Notes under the pieces: generated by a model | What the model was told of the DNA's origin: nothing | What the model saw: only the letters and a program-made list of their open reading frames with translations | The model's database searches: none | Made by a program: the position numbers and the translations under genes | Assembly (NCBI RefSeq): GCF_014647975.1 | Contig: NZ_BMQF01000027.1 | Location: 1-64,000, forward strand | Direction of reading: 5' to 3' | Length of the DNA: 64,000 nucleotides | From: Streptomyces fumigatiscleroticus | GTDB lineage: Bacteria; Actinomycetota; Actinomycetes; Streptomycetales; Streptomycetaceae | Shown: positions 33,757-42,177 of the stretch, one piece after another | Layout of the letters: each line of letters begins with the position of its first letter | Numbering within the stretch: position 1 is the stretch's first letter

Positions 33757-34632
33757 TCAGTGGACGGAGTGCTCCTGGGCCGGGAAGGTGCCGCCGACCA
33801 CGTCCTCGGCGTATGCCTTGGCCGCGTCGCCCATCACCGTGCGCAGGTCGGCGTACTTCTTGACGAACTTCGGCACCCGGCCGCCGGTCAGCCCGAGCAT
33901 GTCGGTCCACACCAGCACCTGGGCGTCCGTCTCCGGGCCCGCGCCGATGCCGACGGTCGGGATGTGCAGCGTGCGCGTCACCTCGGCGGCCAGTTCGGCC
34001 GGGACCAGCTCCAGGACGACCGCGAAGGCGCCGGCGTCCTGTACGGCCTTGGCGTCGCGCAGCAGCTGCTGGGCCGCCTCCTCGCCGCGGCCCTGCACGC
34101 GGTAGCCCATGGCGTGGACGGACTGCGGGGTGAGGCCGATGTGCGCCATCACCGGGATGCCGGACTCCACCAGCAGCTCGATCTGCCGGTGCGAGCGCTC
34201 GCCGCCCTCCAGCTTGACGGCCCCCGCCCCGGCCTCCTTCACCAGCCGGGTCGCCGAGCGCAGCGCCTGCACCGGACCCTCCTGGTAGGAGCCGAAGGGC
34301 AGGTCGGCGACGATCAGGGCGCGGCCGGTGCCCCGCACGACCGCGGCGGTCAGCATGGTCATCTGATCGAGCGTGACGGGCACGGTCGTGTCGTAGCCCA
34401 GGTGGCAGTTGCCCGCCGAGTCGCCGACGAGCAGGACCGGTATGCCGGCCTCGTCGAAGACGGACGCGGTCATCGCGTCGTAGGCGGTGAGCATGGGCCA
34501 CTTCTCGCCGCGCTCCTTGGCGGCGGCGATGTCGCGGACGGTGATGCGGCGGGTGCTCTTGCCCCCGTACAGCGCCCTGCTGCCGTCGGAGGGGTTGGTC
34601 TTCCCGTTCTGGGCAGCCGAAAGCTGCGTCAT
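33757..34632 (-). CDS. panB: 3-methyl-2-oxobutanoate hydroxymethyltransferase
   Basis: A 291-residue TIM-barrel enzyme of pantothenate synthesis, making ketopantoate from ketoisovalerate and methylene-tetrahydrofolate. Key family segments are present: MLTAYDAMTASVFDEAG, VGDSAGNCHLGYDTTVPV (metal-binding Asp), VADLPFGSYQE, GAGAVKLEGG and MAHIGLTPQSVH. The catalytic Glu is in VLELVPAELA, and GIGAGPETDAQVLV closes the site. The N-terminal 25 residues are an actinobacterial extension. Divergent from the DHA2 pump gene. Confidence 0.95.
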   Translation of the reverse strand: MTQLSAAQNGKTNPSDGSRALYGGKSTRRITVRDIAAAKERGEKWPMLTAYDAMTASVFDEAGIPVLLVGDSAGNCHLGYDTTVPVTLDQMTMLTAAVVRGTGRALIVADLPFGSYQEGPVQALRSATRLVKEAGAGAVKLEGGERSHRQIELLVESGIPVMAHIGLTPQSVHAMGYRVQGRGEEAAQQLLRDAKAVQDAGAFAVVLELVPAELAAEVTRTLHIPTVGIGAGPETDAQVLVWTDMLGLTGGRVPKFVKKYADLRTVMGDAAKAYAEDVVGGTFPAQEHSVH

Positions 34633-34758
34633 GACAACGCTCCTTCAGGTCATCTCGAGGCGCCCTGCCGGCGTCCCCGGATCCCTTCCATGGTGGCACC
34701 TCGTTCCGGCCAGGACCAGAGCGACCTCCGTCACGTAAAGGCTGGGCAAGGAAATAAC

Positions 34759-34779
34759 GATACGGAACGGTCTCGTATC
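34759..34779. promoter_or_regulatory. candidate TetR operator in the pump promoter
   Basis: Palindrome GATACG-GAACGGTCT-CGTATC, 22 bp before the start of the DHA2 pump. CGTATCTTAAG provides the likely -10 region, so a bound repressor would block transcription. The core ACGGAACGGTCTCGT resembles the TetR palindrome at 13930. The probable cognate repressor is the TetR gene downstream of the pump. Confidence 0.65.
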
Positions 34780-34801
34780 TTAAGTTTCCTAGGGTCGCCG
34801 T

Positions 34802-36400
34802 ATGACTACTCCCGTCGGCCGTGCTGCCGCGAGCCCCCGGATACCGGAAGCGGTGCACCGGCGCCGCTGGGCGATCCTCGGCGTCCTGATGCTGAGCCTG
34901 CTGATCGTGGTGCTCGACAACTCGATCCTGAACGTCGCCATCAAGACCATCTCGACCCCCGCCCCGACCGGCCTGGGCGCCACCCAGGGCGAGCTGGAGT
35001 GGGCCATCAACTCCTACACGCTCGTCTTCGCGGGCCTGCTCTTCTCGGCCGGACTGCTGGGCGACCGGCTCGGCCGCAAGAAGGTGCTCCTGGGCGGGCT
35101 CGCCGTGTTCGGCGCCGGCTCGGCGCTCGCCGCCTTCTCCGGCACGCCGGGCCAGCTGATCGCCTTCCGGGCGGTGATGGGCCTGGGCGCCGCCTTCGTC
35201 ATGCCCGCCACCCTGGCCGTCCTGATGAACGTCTTCGAGCGCGAGGAGCAGCCCAAGGCGATCGGCATCTGGGCTGGCGGCGTCGGCCTGGCCATCGCCA
35301 TCGGCCCGATCACCGGCGGTCTGCTGCTGGACCACTTCTGGTGGGGCTCGGTCTTCCTGGTCAACGTGCCGATCGTGGTGCTCGCCCTCGCCCTGATGCT
35401 GTGGCTGGTGCCCGACTCCCGCGACCCCAGCCCCGGCCGTGTCGACCCCGTCGGCGTCGTCCTGTCCGTCGTCGGCCTGGTGCTGCTCGTGTACGGCATC
35501 ATCAAGGGCGGCCAGCTCGCCGACTTCACCGACGCCACCGTGCTGGCGACGATCGGCGCCGGTCTCGCCGTCCTCGTCGCCTTCGTGGTGTTCGAGAAGC
35601 GCAGCGACCATCCGTCCATCGACGTCACCTACTTCAGGAACAGAGTCTTCTCGGCCGCCGTCGCCGCCATCGCGCTGGTCTTCTTCGCGCTGATGGGCGT
35701 GACCTTCTTCTCGGCCTTCTACACCCAGAGCGTGCGCGGCTACACGCCGCTTCAGACCGGTCTGCTGATGCTGCCGCTGGCCGCCGCCCAGATGCTCTTC
35801 GCGCCGCGGGCCCGGCTGCTGGTCGACCGCTTCGGCAACCGGGCCACGACCACGGCCGGACTGGTCGTCATCGCCGCGACGCTGGCCGCCTTCGACATAC
35901 TGGACACGGACACGCCGATCTGGCAGCTGGAGGTGCTGTTCTTCGTCATGGGCACCGGCATGGCGCACATCATGACGCCGGTCAGCGTCGTCATCATGCA
36001 GGCCCTGCCCCGGGAGAAGGCCGGTTCCGCCTCCGCGCTCAGCAACACCTTCCGCCAGGTCGGCGGCGCCCTCGGCATCGCCGTCCTCGGCTCGGTGCTC
36101 TCCACGTCGTACCGCACCGGCATCGAGGACCGGCTCGGCGCGCTGCCCGCGGGGCTGCGCCACACCGCGGGCGAGTCCATCGAGGCCACCCTCGGCGTCG
36201 CCGGGCGGCTCGGCCCGCGGGGCGAGGCCCTGGTGGCCCCGGCCCACGACGCCTTCCTGCACGCCATGCACGTCACCGCCCTGTGGGGAGCGGGCGTCGC
36301 GGTGCTCGGCGCGGTGGTGACGGCCGTGTTCCTGCCGGGGCGGACACCGGCCCGGCAGCCGGGGGAGCCGGAGCCGGAGCTGGCGGTGGCGGGGGAGTAG
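34802..36400 (+). CDS. DHA2 family (EmrB/QacA-like) MFS drug efflux transporter
   Basis: A 532-residue transporter with fourteen predicted helices. Motif D1 is LIVVLDNSILNVAIKTIS, motif A GDRLGRKKVLLGG, and motif C appears as IGPITGGLL. It exports hydrophobic cations or antibiotics by proton antiport. The candidate operator lies over its promoter, and a TetR gene follows 65 bp downstream on the same strand, the usual pump-repressor pairing. A charged Arg/Pro/Glu tail ends the protein. Confidence 0.9.
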   Translation: MTTPVGRAAASPRIPEAVHRRRWAILGVLMLSLLIVVLDNSILNVAIKTISTPAPTGLGATQGELEWAINSYTLVFAGLLFSAGLLGDRLGRKKVLLGGLAVFGAGSALAAFSGTPGQLIAFRAVMGLGAAFVMPATLAVLMNVFEREEQPKAIGIWAGGVGLAIAIGPITGGLLLDHFWWGSVFLVNVPIVVLALALMLWLVPDSRDPSPGRVDPVGVVLSVVGLVLLVYGIIKGGQLADFTDATVLATIGAGLAVLVAFVVFEKRSDHPSIDVTYFRNRVFSAAVAAIALVFFALMGVTFFSAFYTQSVRGYTPLQTGLLMLPLAAAQMLFAPRARLLVDRFGNRATTTAGLVVIAATLAAFDILDTDTPIWQLEVLFFVMGTGMAHIMTPVSVVIMQALPREKAGSASALSNTFRQVGGALGIAVLGSVLSTSYRTGIEDRLGALPAGLRHTAGESIEATLGVAGRLGPRGEALVAPAHDAFLHAMHVTALWGAGVAVLGAVVTAVFLPGRTPARQPGEPEPELAVAGE

Positions 36401-36410
36401 CACAACGGGC

Positions 36411-36445
36411 GGCTGGGACAATCGTCCCAGCCGGTCGTCCCAGCC
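36411..36445. promoter_or_regulatory. palindrome plus extra half-site between pump and TetR genes
   Basis: GGCTGGGAC (36411-36419) and GTCCCAGCC (36424-36432) form a perfect 9-bp inverted repeat with spacer AATC. A second GTCCCAGCC follows at 36437-36445, 13 bp after the first. It lies 10 bp after the pump stop and 20 bp before the TetR GTG start, so it may be an operator for TetR or a terminator for the pump. Confidence 0.6.
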
Positions 36446-36465
36446 GACGGAAAGGATGCAGCGAC

Positions 36466-37125
36466 GTGAGCTCCGCCCCCCGCCGGCCTGTGCACGCCGG
36501 CCCCACCCGGGGCCGGCCCCGCAGCGAGGCCGTCGAACGGGCCGTCATCGAGGGCGTGATGAGGCTCCTGGAGGACGGCGTCCCGCTGTCGGAGCTGTCC
36601 GTCGAGCGGATCGCCCGCACCGCCGGTGTCGGCAAGGCCACCATCTACCGCCGCTGGAGCGGCAAGGAGGAGCTGTTCCTCGACGTCCTGCGGGCGGCCG
36701 AGCCCCCGGAACCCCAACTGCCCGGCACCTCCATGCGCGACGACCTCGTCGTCCTGCTGGAGTCGCTGCGCCGGCGCGGTCTGGCCGGCCGCAACTCGGC
36801 GATGCTGCACAGCGTCCGCGCGCAGATGAAGAGCAGCCCGAAGATCTGGGCCGCGTACCACGACACGGTCGTCGTGCCCCGCCGCCGACTCGGCATCGAG
36901 GTCCTGCGGCGGGGACAGGCCAACGGCGAACTCCGCGACGACGTCGACCTGGAGCTGGTCAACGACGTCTTCGTCGGGCCCATGCTCGTGCGCAGCGTGC
37001 TGCGCCCGGACGCGGAGCTGCCCGAGGACCTCGCCGAGCGGATCGTCGACATGCTGCTCCAGGGACTGGGCCCGGCCGGCGCGCCGTCCGCCGCCGCCGA
37101 CTCCGCCGGTCCACCGGCCGCGTAA
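36466..37125 (+). CDS. TetR family regulator paired with the DHA2 pump
   Basis: A 219-residue repressor starting at GTG 36466 with AAAGGA nine bases upstream. The helix-turn-helix is SVERIARTAGVGKATIYRRW near residues 45-65. The C-terminal ligand domain has VRAQMKSSPKIWAAYHDTVV and DDVDLELVNDVFVGPMLV, typical of the TetR_C subgroup next to EmrB-type pumps. It probably represses the pump and itself, released by the pump's substrate. The frame is open far upstream through the pump on another frame only by GC bias. Confidence 0.88.
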   Translation: MSSAPRRPVHAGPTRGRPRSEAVERAVIEGVMRLLEDGVPLSELSVERIARTAGVGKATIYRRWSGKEELFLDVLRAAEPPEPQLPGTSMRDDLVVLLESLRRRGLAGRNSAMLHSVRAQMKSSPKIWAAYHDTVVVPRRRLGIEVLRRGQANGELRDDVDLELVNDVFVGPMLVRSVLRPDAELPEDLAERIVDMLLQGLGPAGAPSAAADSAGPPAA

Positions 37126-37310
37126 CCGGAATGTGCGCGTTTCGTCACAAGGTCCGCCCGCCGCGTCCGCGAGCGGAACTCCGGACGCCGATCCGCTCGT
37201 CTCCCATGCCCGTACGGCCGCCCGGGACGGCGGGAAGGGAACCGGTCATCCCCTAGGGTTCTGATGCACGGGGGGACGACGGTGTGCACGGCAGGCAGTG
37301 AGGCGACGGT

Positions 37311-38363
37311 ATGGCGCAGCAGGCGTACATGACGGAGACGGACAACGGCGGCCGGGAACCCGAGCGCCGCACAGCCCGGCTTCGGCGCCTGGTCCGGCGG
37401 CTGACCGCCGGCTGGCGCGGCGACCGGCGGATCTGGCGCCGCGGGATCGTCACCGCCGTGGTCGCGGTGGGGCTGGCCGTGGTGATGCTGGCACACGCGC
37501 ACATCCCGAACGTGGTCGGCAACCTCGGCAGCCTCATCGAGACGTTCCTGCCGTGGTTCGGTCTGCTGGTGCCGGTGCTGCTGGTGGTGGCCCTGCTCCG
37601 CAGGTCGGCGACGGCGCTGATCGCGGTGGTGCTGCCCGCCGTCGTGTGGGTGAACGTCTTCGGCGGCCTGGTCGGCGACAAGACCGCCGGCGGCGGCGAT
37701 CTGACGGTGGCCACGCACAACGTCAACGCCGGGAACGCCGACCCGTCCGGCACCGCCCGGGACGTGGCCGCCTCCGGCGCCGACGTGCTGGCGCTGGAGG
37801 AGCTGACGGCCTCGGCGGTGCCGACGTACGTCAAGGCGCTGGCCGCCACGTACCGGTACCACTCGGTGCAGGGGACCGTCGGGCTGTGGAGCAAGTACCC
37901 GCTGAGCGACGTCAGGCCCGTCGACATCAAGCTGGGCTGGACCCGCGCGATGCGGGCCACGGTGGCCGCCCCGGCCGGGAAGGTCGCCGTGTACGTCGCC
38001 CACCTGCCGTCGGTACGGGTGAAACTGGCGGCCGGTTTCACCGCCCGGCAGCGCGACAAGAGCGCCGACGCGCTCGGCGAGGCCATCGCCGACGAGACCC
38101 TGACGCGGGTCGTGCTGCTGGGCGATCTGAACGGCACCATGAACGACCGGGCGCTCAACGCCGTCACCTCCCAGCTGCGCTCCACCCAGGGCGCGGCGGG
38201 CAGCGGCTTCGGGTTCAGCTGGCCGGCGGCGTTCCCGATGGCGCGGATCGACCAGATCCTGGTCAAGGGCGTCGAGCCGGAGAGCTCCTGGACCCTGCCG
38301 GAGACGGGCAGCGACCATCTGCCGGTCGCGGCGCGTGTGAAGGTCGACACATCGTCCTCCTGA
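37311..38363 (+). CDS. membrane-anchored endonuclease/exonuclease/phosphatase family protein
   Basis: A 350-residue protein. The basic N-terminal region is followed by three hydrophobic segments (about residues 46-62, 78-96 and 101-118). The EEP domain faces outward: ATHNVNAGNAD (Asn), LALEELTA (Glu metal ligand), YVAHLPSV (His), LLGDLNGTMND (Asp/Asn) and GSDHLPVAARV (Asp/His). This fold includes nucleases, sphingomyelinases and inositol phosphatases; the substrate is unknown. ATG 37311 is used; an ATG six codons later is possible. Confidence 0.87.
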   Translation: MAQQAYMTETDNGGREPERRTARLRRLVRRLTAGWRGDRRIWRRGIVTAVVAVGLAVVMLAHAHIPNVVGNLGSLIETFLPWFGLLVPVLLVVALLRRSATALIAVVLPAVVWVNVFGGLVGDKTAGGGDLTVATHNVNAGNADPSGTARDVAASGADVLALEELTASAVPTYVKALAATYRYHSVQGTVGLWSKYPLSDVRPVDIKLGWTRAMRATVAAPAGKVAVYVAHLPSVRVKLAAGFTARQRDKSADALGEAIADETLTRVVLLGDLNGTMNDRALNAVTSQLRSTQGAAGSGFGFSWPAAFPMARIDQILVKGVEPESSWTLPETGSDHLPVAARVKVDTSSS

Positions 38364-38445
38364 GAAAACGCCTGTTCTCCCGCGTATCGGCGCACCCCGG
38401 CAACCCCGTCGTAACCGCGCGGAATACTGGGCCTGAGAGACTTTG

Positions 38446-38496
38446 TTCCGGACCTGAACAATCAAAGATCCACCGTACGAGGATCAAGGTCCGGAA
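38446..38496. promoter_or_regulatory. nested palindromic leader upstream of the DHA1 pump
   Basis: Outer arms TTCCGGACCT (38446-38455) and AGGTCCGGAA (38487-38496) are a perfect 10-bp inverted repeat. Nested inside are GATCC (38467-38471) and GGATC (38481-38485). The structure ends 16 bases before the AAAGG ribosome site of the pump gene. It could be an operator or a leader hairpin (attenuator). Confidence 0.65.
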
Positions 38497-38524
38497 CTCC
38501 GCTCGCTCACGAAAGGCCCCCTCC

Positions 38525-39748
38525 ATGCCCCTGGCCCTGCTCGCCCTCGCCGTGGGCGCCTTCGGCATCGGTACGACCGAGTTCGTGATGATGGGGCTGC
38601 TGCCCGATGTCGCGGACGACCTGCACATCTCCATCCCCACCGCCGGGCACCTGGTCTCCGCCTACGCGCTGGGCGTCGTCATCGGCGCCCCGCTGCTGGC
38701 CGCGCTGACCGCGCGCCTGTCCCGCCGGGCCGTCCTGATCGGCCTGATGGCGCTGTTCGTGGCCGGCAACGCCCTGTCCGCCCTCGCCCCCGGCCACGGC
38801 TGGCTGCTGGCCGCCCGCTTCGTGAGCGGGCTGCCGCACGGCGCCTTCTTCGGCGTGGGCGCCGTCGTCGCGGCCGCCATGGTGGCGCCGGAGCGCAAGG
38901 CACGCTCGGTGTCGCTGATGTTCCTCGGCCTGACGGTCGCCAACATCGTCGGCGTGCCCGCCGCCACCCTCATGGGCCAGCACCTGGGCTGGCGGGCGAC
39001 CTTCCTCGGCGTGAGCGCGATCGGCGTGGCCGCGATCGCCGCGCTCGCGCTGCTGATCCCCCGCGACCACGGGCACGCCGCCCCCGCCACCGGCCTGCGC
39101 GGCGAACTCGCCGCCCTGCGCTCCCTGCCGGTGTGGCTGGCCCTCGCCACCACCGTCGCGGGCTTCGGCGCGCTGTTCTCGGCCTACAGCTACATCACGC
39201 CGATGCTCACCGACGCCGCCGGGTACGCCGAGGGCAGCGTGACCCTGCTGCTGGCGCTGTTCGGCGTGGGTGCCACGGCCGGCAACCTGCTCGGCGGCCG
39301 GCTGGCCGACCACTCGCTGCGCGCCACCCTGGCCGGCGGCCTGACCGCCCTGGTGACCGTCCTCGCCCTCTTCCCGCTGCTGATGCGGGCGCCCTGGAGC
39401 GCGGCGCTCGCCGTGGCGCTGCTGGGCACGGCGGCCTTCGTCACCGGCTCGCCGTTGCAGCTGATGGTGATGGAGAAGGCGGCCTCGGCGCCGTCGCTGG
39501 CCTCCTCGGCCAACCAGGCCGCGTTCAACCTGGCCAACGCCGGCGGCGCCTGGATCGGCGGCGTGGCCCTCGCCGCCGGGTTCGGCGTGACCTCCCCGGC
39601 CGTCGCCGGGGCCGGACTGGCGGTGCTGGGGCTGGCCGTGGCGGCCGTGGCGTACGGGGTGGACCGGCGCCTCGCGGCGCCGGGTACCGGTCGGGAACGG
39701 GTCGTCGCGGGACACGTCCCGCAGGCTGCGGAGACGGTTCGGCACTGA
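38525..39748 (+). CDS. DHA1 family (AraJ/CmlR-like) MFS efflux transporter
   Basis: A 407-residue, twelve-helix transporter. The opening LALAVGAFGIGTTEFVMMGL, with Glu and Phe in TTEFVMMGLLP, is the hallmark of the AraJ/CmlA-type branch, which includes Streptomyces chloramphenicol exporters and sugar exporters. Motif A is LTARLSRRAVLIGLM. I chose ATG 38525 after GAAAGG; upstream sequence in frame is a separate gene and intergenic. Expression may be controlled through the palindromic leader. Confidence 0.88.
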   Translation: MPLALLALAVGAFGIGTTEFVMMGLLPDVADDLHISIPTAGHLVSAYALGVVIGAPLLAALTARLSRRAVLIGLMALFVAGNALSALAPGHGWLLAARFVSGLPHGAFFGVGAVVAAAMVAPERKARSVSLMFLGLTVANIVGVPAATLMGQHLGWRATFLGVSAIGVAAIAALALLIPRDHGHAAPATGLRGELAALRSLPVWLALATTVAGFGALFSAYSYITPMLTDAAGYAEGSVTLLLALFGVGATAGNLLGGRLADHSLRATLAGGLTALVTVLALFPLLMRAPWSAALAVALLGTAAFVTGSPLQLMVMEKAASAPSLASSANQAAFNLANAGGAWIGGVALAAGFGVTSPAVAGAGLAVLGLAVAAVAYGVDRRLAAPGTGRERVVAGHVPQAAETVRH

Positions 39749-39760
39749 GCCGGTGCGGCA

Positions 39761-40225
39761 CCCGCGGGTCCGTTGTGGCGGAGCGCGCAGTTCCTCGCGC
39801 CCCTTTCGGGGCGTTCGGGGCCCGCGGGTCCGTTGTGGCGGAGCGCGCAGTTCCTCGCGCCCCTTCCGGGGCGTTCGGGACCCGCGGGTCCGTTGTGGCT
39901 GAGTGCGCAGTTCCTCGCGCCCCTTCCGGGGCGTTCGGGGCCCGCGGGTCCGTTGTGGCTGATCGCTCCTCCGCTCTCGACCTCGCTCGAGCGGGGGCCC
40001 GTCGCGGCGGAGCCGTGCATCGACGGGGCCCGCGCCTCTTGCGGGGCGTTCGGGGCCCGCGGGTCCGTTGTGGCTGAGCGCGCAGTTCCTCGCGCCCCTT
40101 CCGGGGCGTTCGGGGCCCGCGGGTCCGTCGTGGCTGATCGCTCCTCCGCTCTCGACCTCGCTCGAGCGGGGGCCCGTCGCGGCGGAGCCGTGCATCGACA
40201 GGGGCCCGCGCCCCTTCCGGGGCGC
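39761..40225. repeat. array of 60-bp tandem repeats (units A) with interspersed B units
   Basis: Between convergent pump and nadE genes. A units of exactly 60 bp start at 39781, 39841 and 39901, with a partial one before them and another full one at 40076-40135. Each contains GCGCAGTTCCTCGCGCCCC, a GCCCC/GGGGC hairpin and CCCGCGGG. Two B units (39961-40018 and 40136-40193, nearly identical over 58 bp) contain the palindrome CGCTCGAGCG flanked by CTCCGC/GCGGAG. Order A-A-A-B-A-B. Because 60 is divisible by three, all six frames read through, producing false ORFs with 20-residue repeats. Confidence 0.85.
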
Positions 40226-41980
40226 TCAGGCCGTCTCGCGCCAGCCGTTCGTGATCGGCAGGCGGCGGTCCTTGCCGAAACCCTTCGGTGAGATCTTGGT
40301 GCCCGGCGGGTACTGGCGGCGCTTGTACTCGGCCGTGTCGACCATGCGCAGCGTCCTGGTCACCAGCTCCCGGTCGAACCCGGCCGCGACGATCTCGTCG
40401 GCGCCCTTGTCCCGGTCGACGTACAGCTCCAGGATCGCGTCCAGGACCGGGTAGTCCGGCAGCGAGTCGGTGTCGACCTGGCCCGGGCGCAGCTCCGCGC
40501 TCGGCGGCTTGGTGATCGAGTTCTCCGGGATCGGCGGGGTCTGCCCGCGCTCGGCGGCCGCCCGGTTGCGCCACTCGGCCAGCCGGAAGACCGACGTCTT
40601 GTAGACGTCCTTGATGGGGCCGTACGCGCCCACCGAGTCGCCGTACAGCGTCGAGTAGCCCACCGCCAGCTCCGACTTGTTGCCGGGGGCGAGGACGATG
40701 TGGCCCTCCTGGTTGGAGATGGCCATCAGCAGCGTGCCGCGCAGCCGGGACTGGAGGTTCTCCTCCGCCAGGCCGGTCAGGCCCAGCGACCCCATGTACG
40801 CGTCGAACATCGGCTCGATCGGCACCGTGCGGTAGTGCAGGCCCGTCCGCCGGGCCAGCTCCGCGGCGTCGTTCCGGGAGTGCTCCGAGGAGTACTTCGA
40901 CGGCATCGACACGCCGTGGACGTTCTGCGCGCCCAGCGCGTCGCAGGCGATCGCCGCCACCAGGGCGGAGTCGATGCCGCCCGACAGACCGACCAGGACC
41001 GACCGGAAGCCGTTCTTCGCGACGTACGCCCGCAGGCCCACCACCAGTGCCGAGTAGACCTCCTCGTCGTCGTCGAGGCGGTCGGCGTAGCCGCCGGTCA
41101 GCTCCGGCTCGTAGGCGGGCAGGGGCTCCTCGGAGAGCACCACGCGGTCGATGCGCAGGCCGTCGTCGACCACGCCCGCGGGAGCGTCGGGCGCCGCGGC
41201 CGGCAGGTCGAGGTCCAGCACCATGCAGCCCTCGGAGAACTGCGGCGCCCGCGCCACGACCTCGCCGCTCGCGTCCACCACGATCGAGTCGCCGTCGAAG
41301 ACCAGCTCGTCCTGGCCGCCGATCATGGCGAGGTAGGCGGTGGTGCAGCCCGCCTCCTGGGCCCGCTTGCGGACCAGTTCCAGGCGTGTGTCGTCCTTGT
41401 CGCGCTCGTAGGGCGAGGCGTTGACGGAGATCAGCAGGCCGGCCCCGGCCGAGCGGGCGGCGGGCACGCGGCCGCCGTCCTGCCAGAGGTCCTCGCAGAT
41501 GGCGAGGGCGACGTCGATGCCGTGCACGCGCAGCACGGGCATGGTGTCGCCGGGCACGAAGTAGCGGAACTCGTCGAAGACGCCGTAGTTGGGCAGGTGG
41601 TGCTTGGCGAAGTTCAGCACCACCTCGCCGCGGTGCAGCACCGCCGCCGCGTTCTGCGGGGCCCCGGCCGGCTGGCCGTACTTCGGCTGGGCGGTCTCGC
41701 AGCGGTCGAGATAGCCGACGATCACCGGGAGCTCGCCGAGTCCCTCGTCGGCGAGGCGTGCGGCCAGGGCGCGCAGGGCGGCGCGGGAGGCCTGCACGAA
41801 GGAGGACCTCAGCGCCAGGTCCTCGACGGGGTAGCCGGTCAGCGCCATCTCCGGGAACGCCGCCAGATGCGCTCCCTGCTCGGCGGAGTGCCGGGTCCAG
41901 CGGACGATCGTCTCGGTGTTGCCGGCGAGGTCGCCGACACGCGAGTCGACCTGATTCAGGGCGAGGCGTAGTTGAGGCAC
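40226..41980 (-). CDS. nadE: glutamine-dependent NAD+ synthetase
   Basis: A 584-residue two-domain enzyme. Residues 1-260 are a nitrilase-type glutaminase: EMALTGYP (Glu), NFAKHHLPNYG (Lys) and AICEDLWQDG (Cys nucleophile). Residues 290-584 are the synthetase with the P-loop LSGGIDSAL near residue 330, then GVSMPSKYSS and NQEGHIVLAPGNKSELAVGY. Ammonia passes from the first to the second domain to amidate deamido-NAD+. The stop abuts the 60-bp repeat array. Confidence 0.95.
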   Translation of the reverse strand: MPQLRLALNQVDSRVGDLAGNTETIVRWTRHSAEQGAHLAAFPEMALTGYPVEDLALRSSFVQASRAALRALAARLADEGLGELPVIVGYLDRCETAQPKYGQPAGAPQNAAAVLHRGEVVLNFAKHHLPNYGVFDEFRYFVPGDTMPVLRVHGIDVALAICEDLWQDGGRVPAARSAGAGLLISVNASPYERDKDDTRLELVRKRAQEAGCTTAYLAMIGGQDELVFDGDSIVVDASGEVVARAPQFSEGCMVLDLDLPAAAPDAPAGVVDDGLRIDRVVLSEEPLPAYEPELTGGYADRLDDDEEVYSALVVGLRAYVAKNGFRSVLVGLSGGIDSALVAAIACDALGAQNVHGVSMPSKYSSEHSRNDAAELARRTGLHYRTVPIEPMFDAYMGSLGLTGLAEENLQSRLRGTLLMAISNQEGHIVLAPGNKSELAVGYSTLYGDSVGAYGPIKDVYKTSVFRLAEWRNRAAAERGQTPPIPENSITKPPSAELRPGQVDTDSLPDYPVLDAILELYVDRDKGADEIVAAGFDRELVTRTLRMVDTAEYKRRQYPPGTKISPKGFGKDRRLPITNGWRETA

Positions 41981-42062
41981 CCATTCAGTGTAATCGTCAA
42001 GGCGACGCGATGGGCTGACCTGAGGGAGAGCCCGCCATACCCGGCGCTCCGGCTCCCCGCAC

Positions 42063-42082
42063 GCCCGGCGTGTGCGCCGGGC
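42063..42082. terminator. hairpin between nadE and S53 peptidase genes
   Basis: Perfect 8-bp stem GCCCGGCG/CGCCGGGC with loop TGTG, about 95 bp after the stop of the S53 peptidase gene on the minus strand. The following bases contain direct repeats of ACCGGCGCC (42094 and 42110). Confidence 0.5.
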
Positions 42083-42177
42083 TCACCCGGAACACCGGCG
42101 CCCCGGGACACCGGCGCCGTGCGCCCGCCCCGAGGAGGGAGCGGACGCACGGCGGGTGCGCTCCGGTCGCCGGCCGT

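Noticed and set aside
39190..40077. ORFs with 20-residue repeats through the 60-bp repeat array on both strands
   Set aside because: A 60-bp period keeps any frame open. No start or ribosome site fits, and the peptides are unlike real proteins.
39761..40225. CRISPR array
   Set aside because: Units are directly adjacent without unique spacers, and no cas gene is present.
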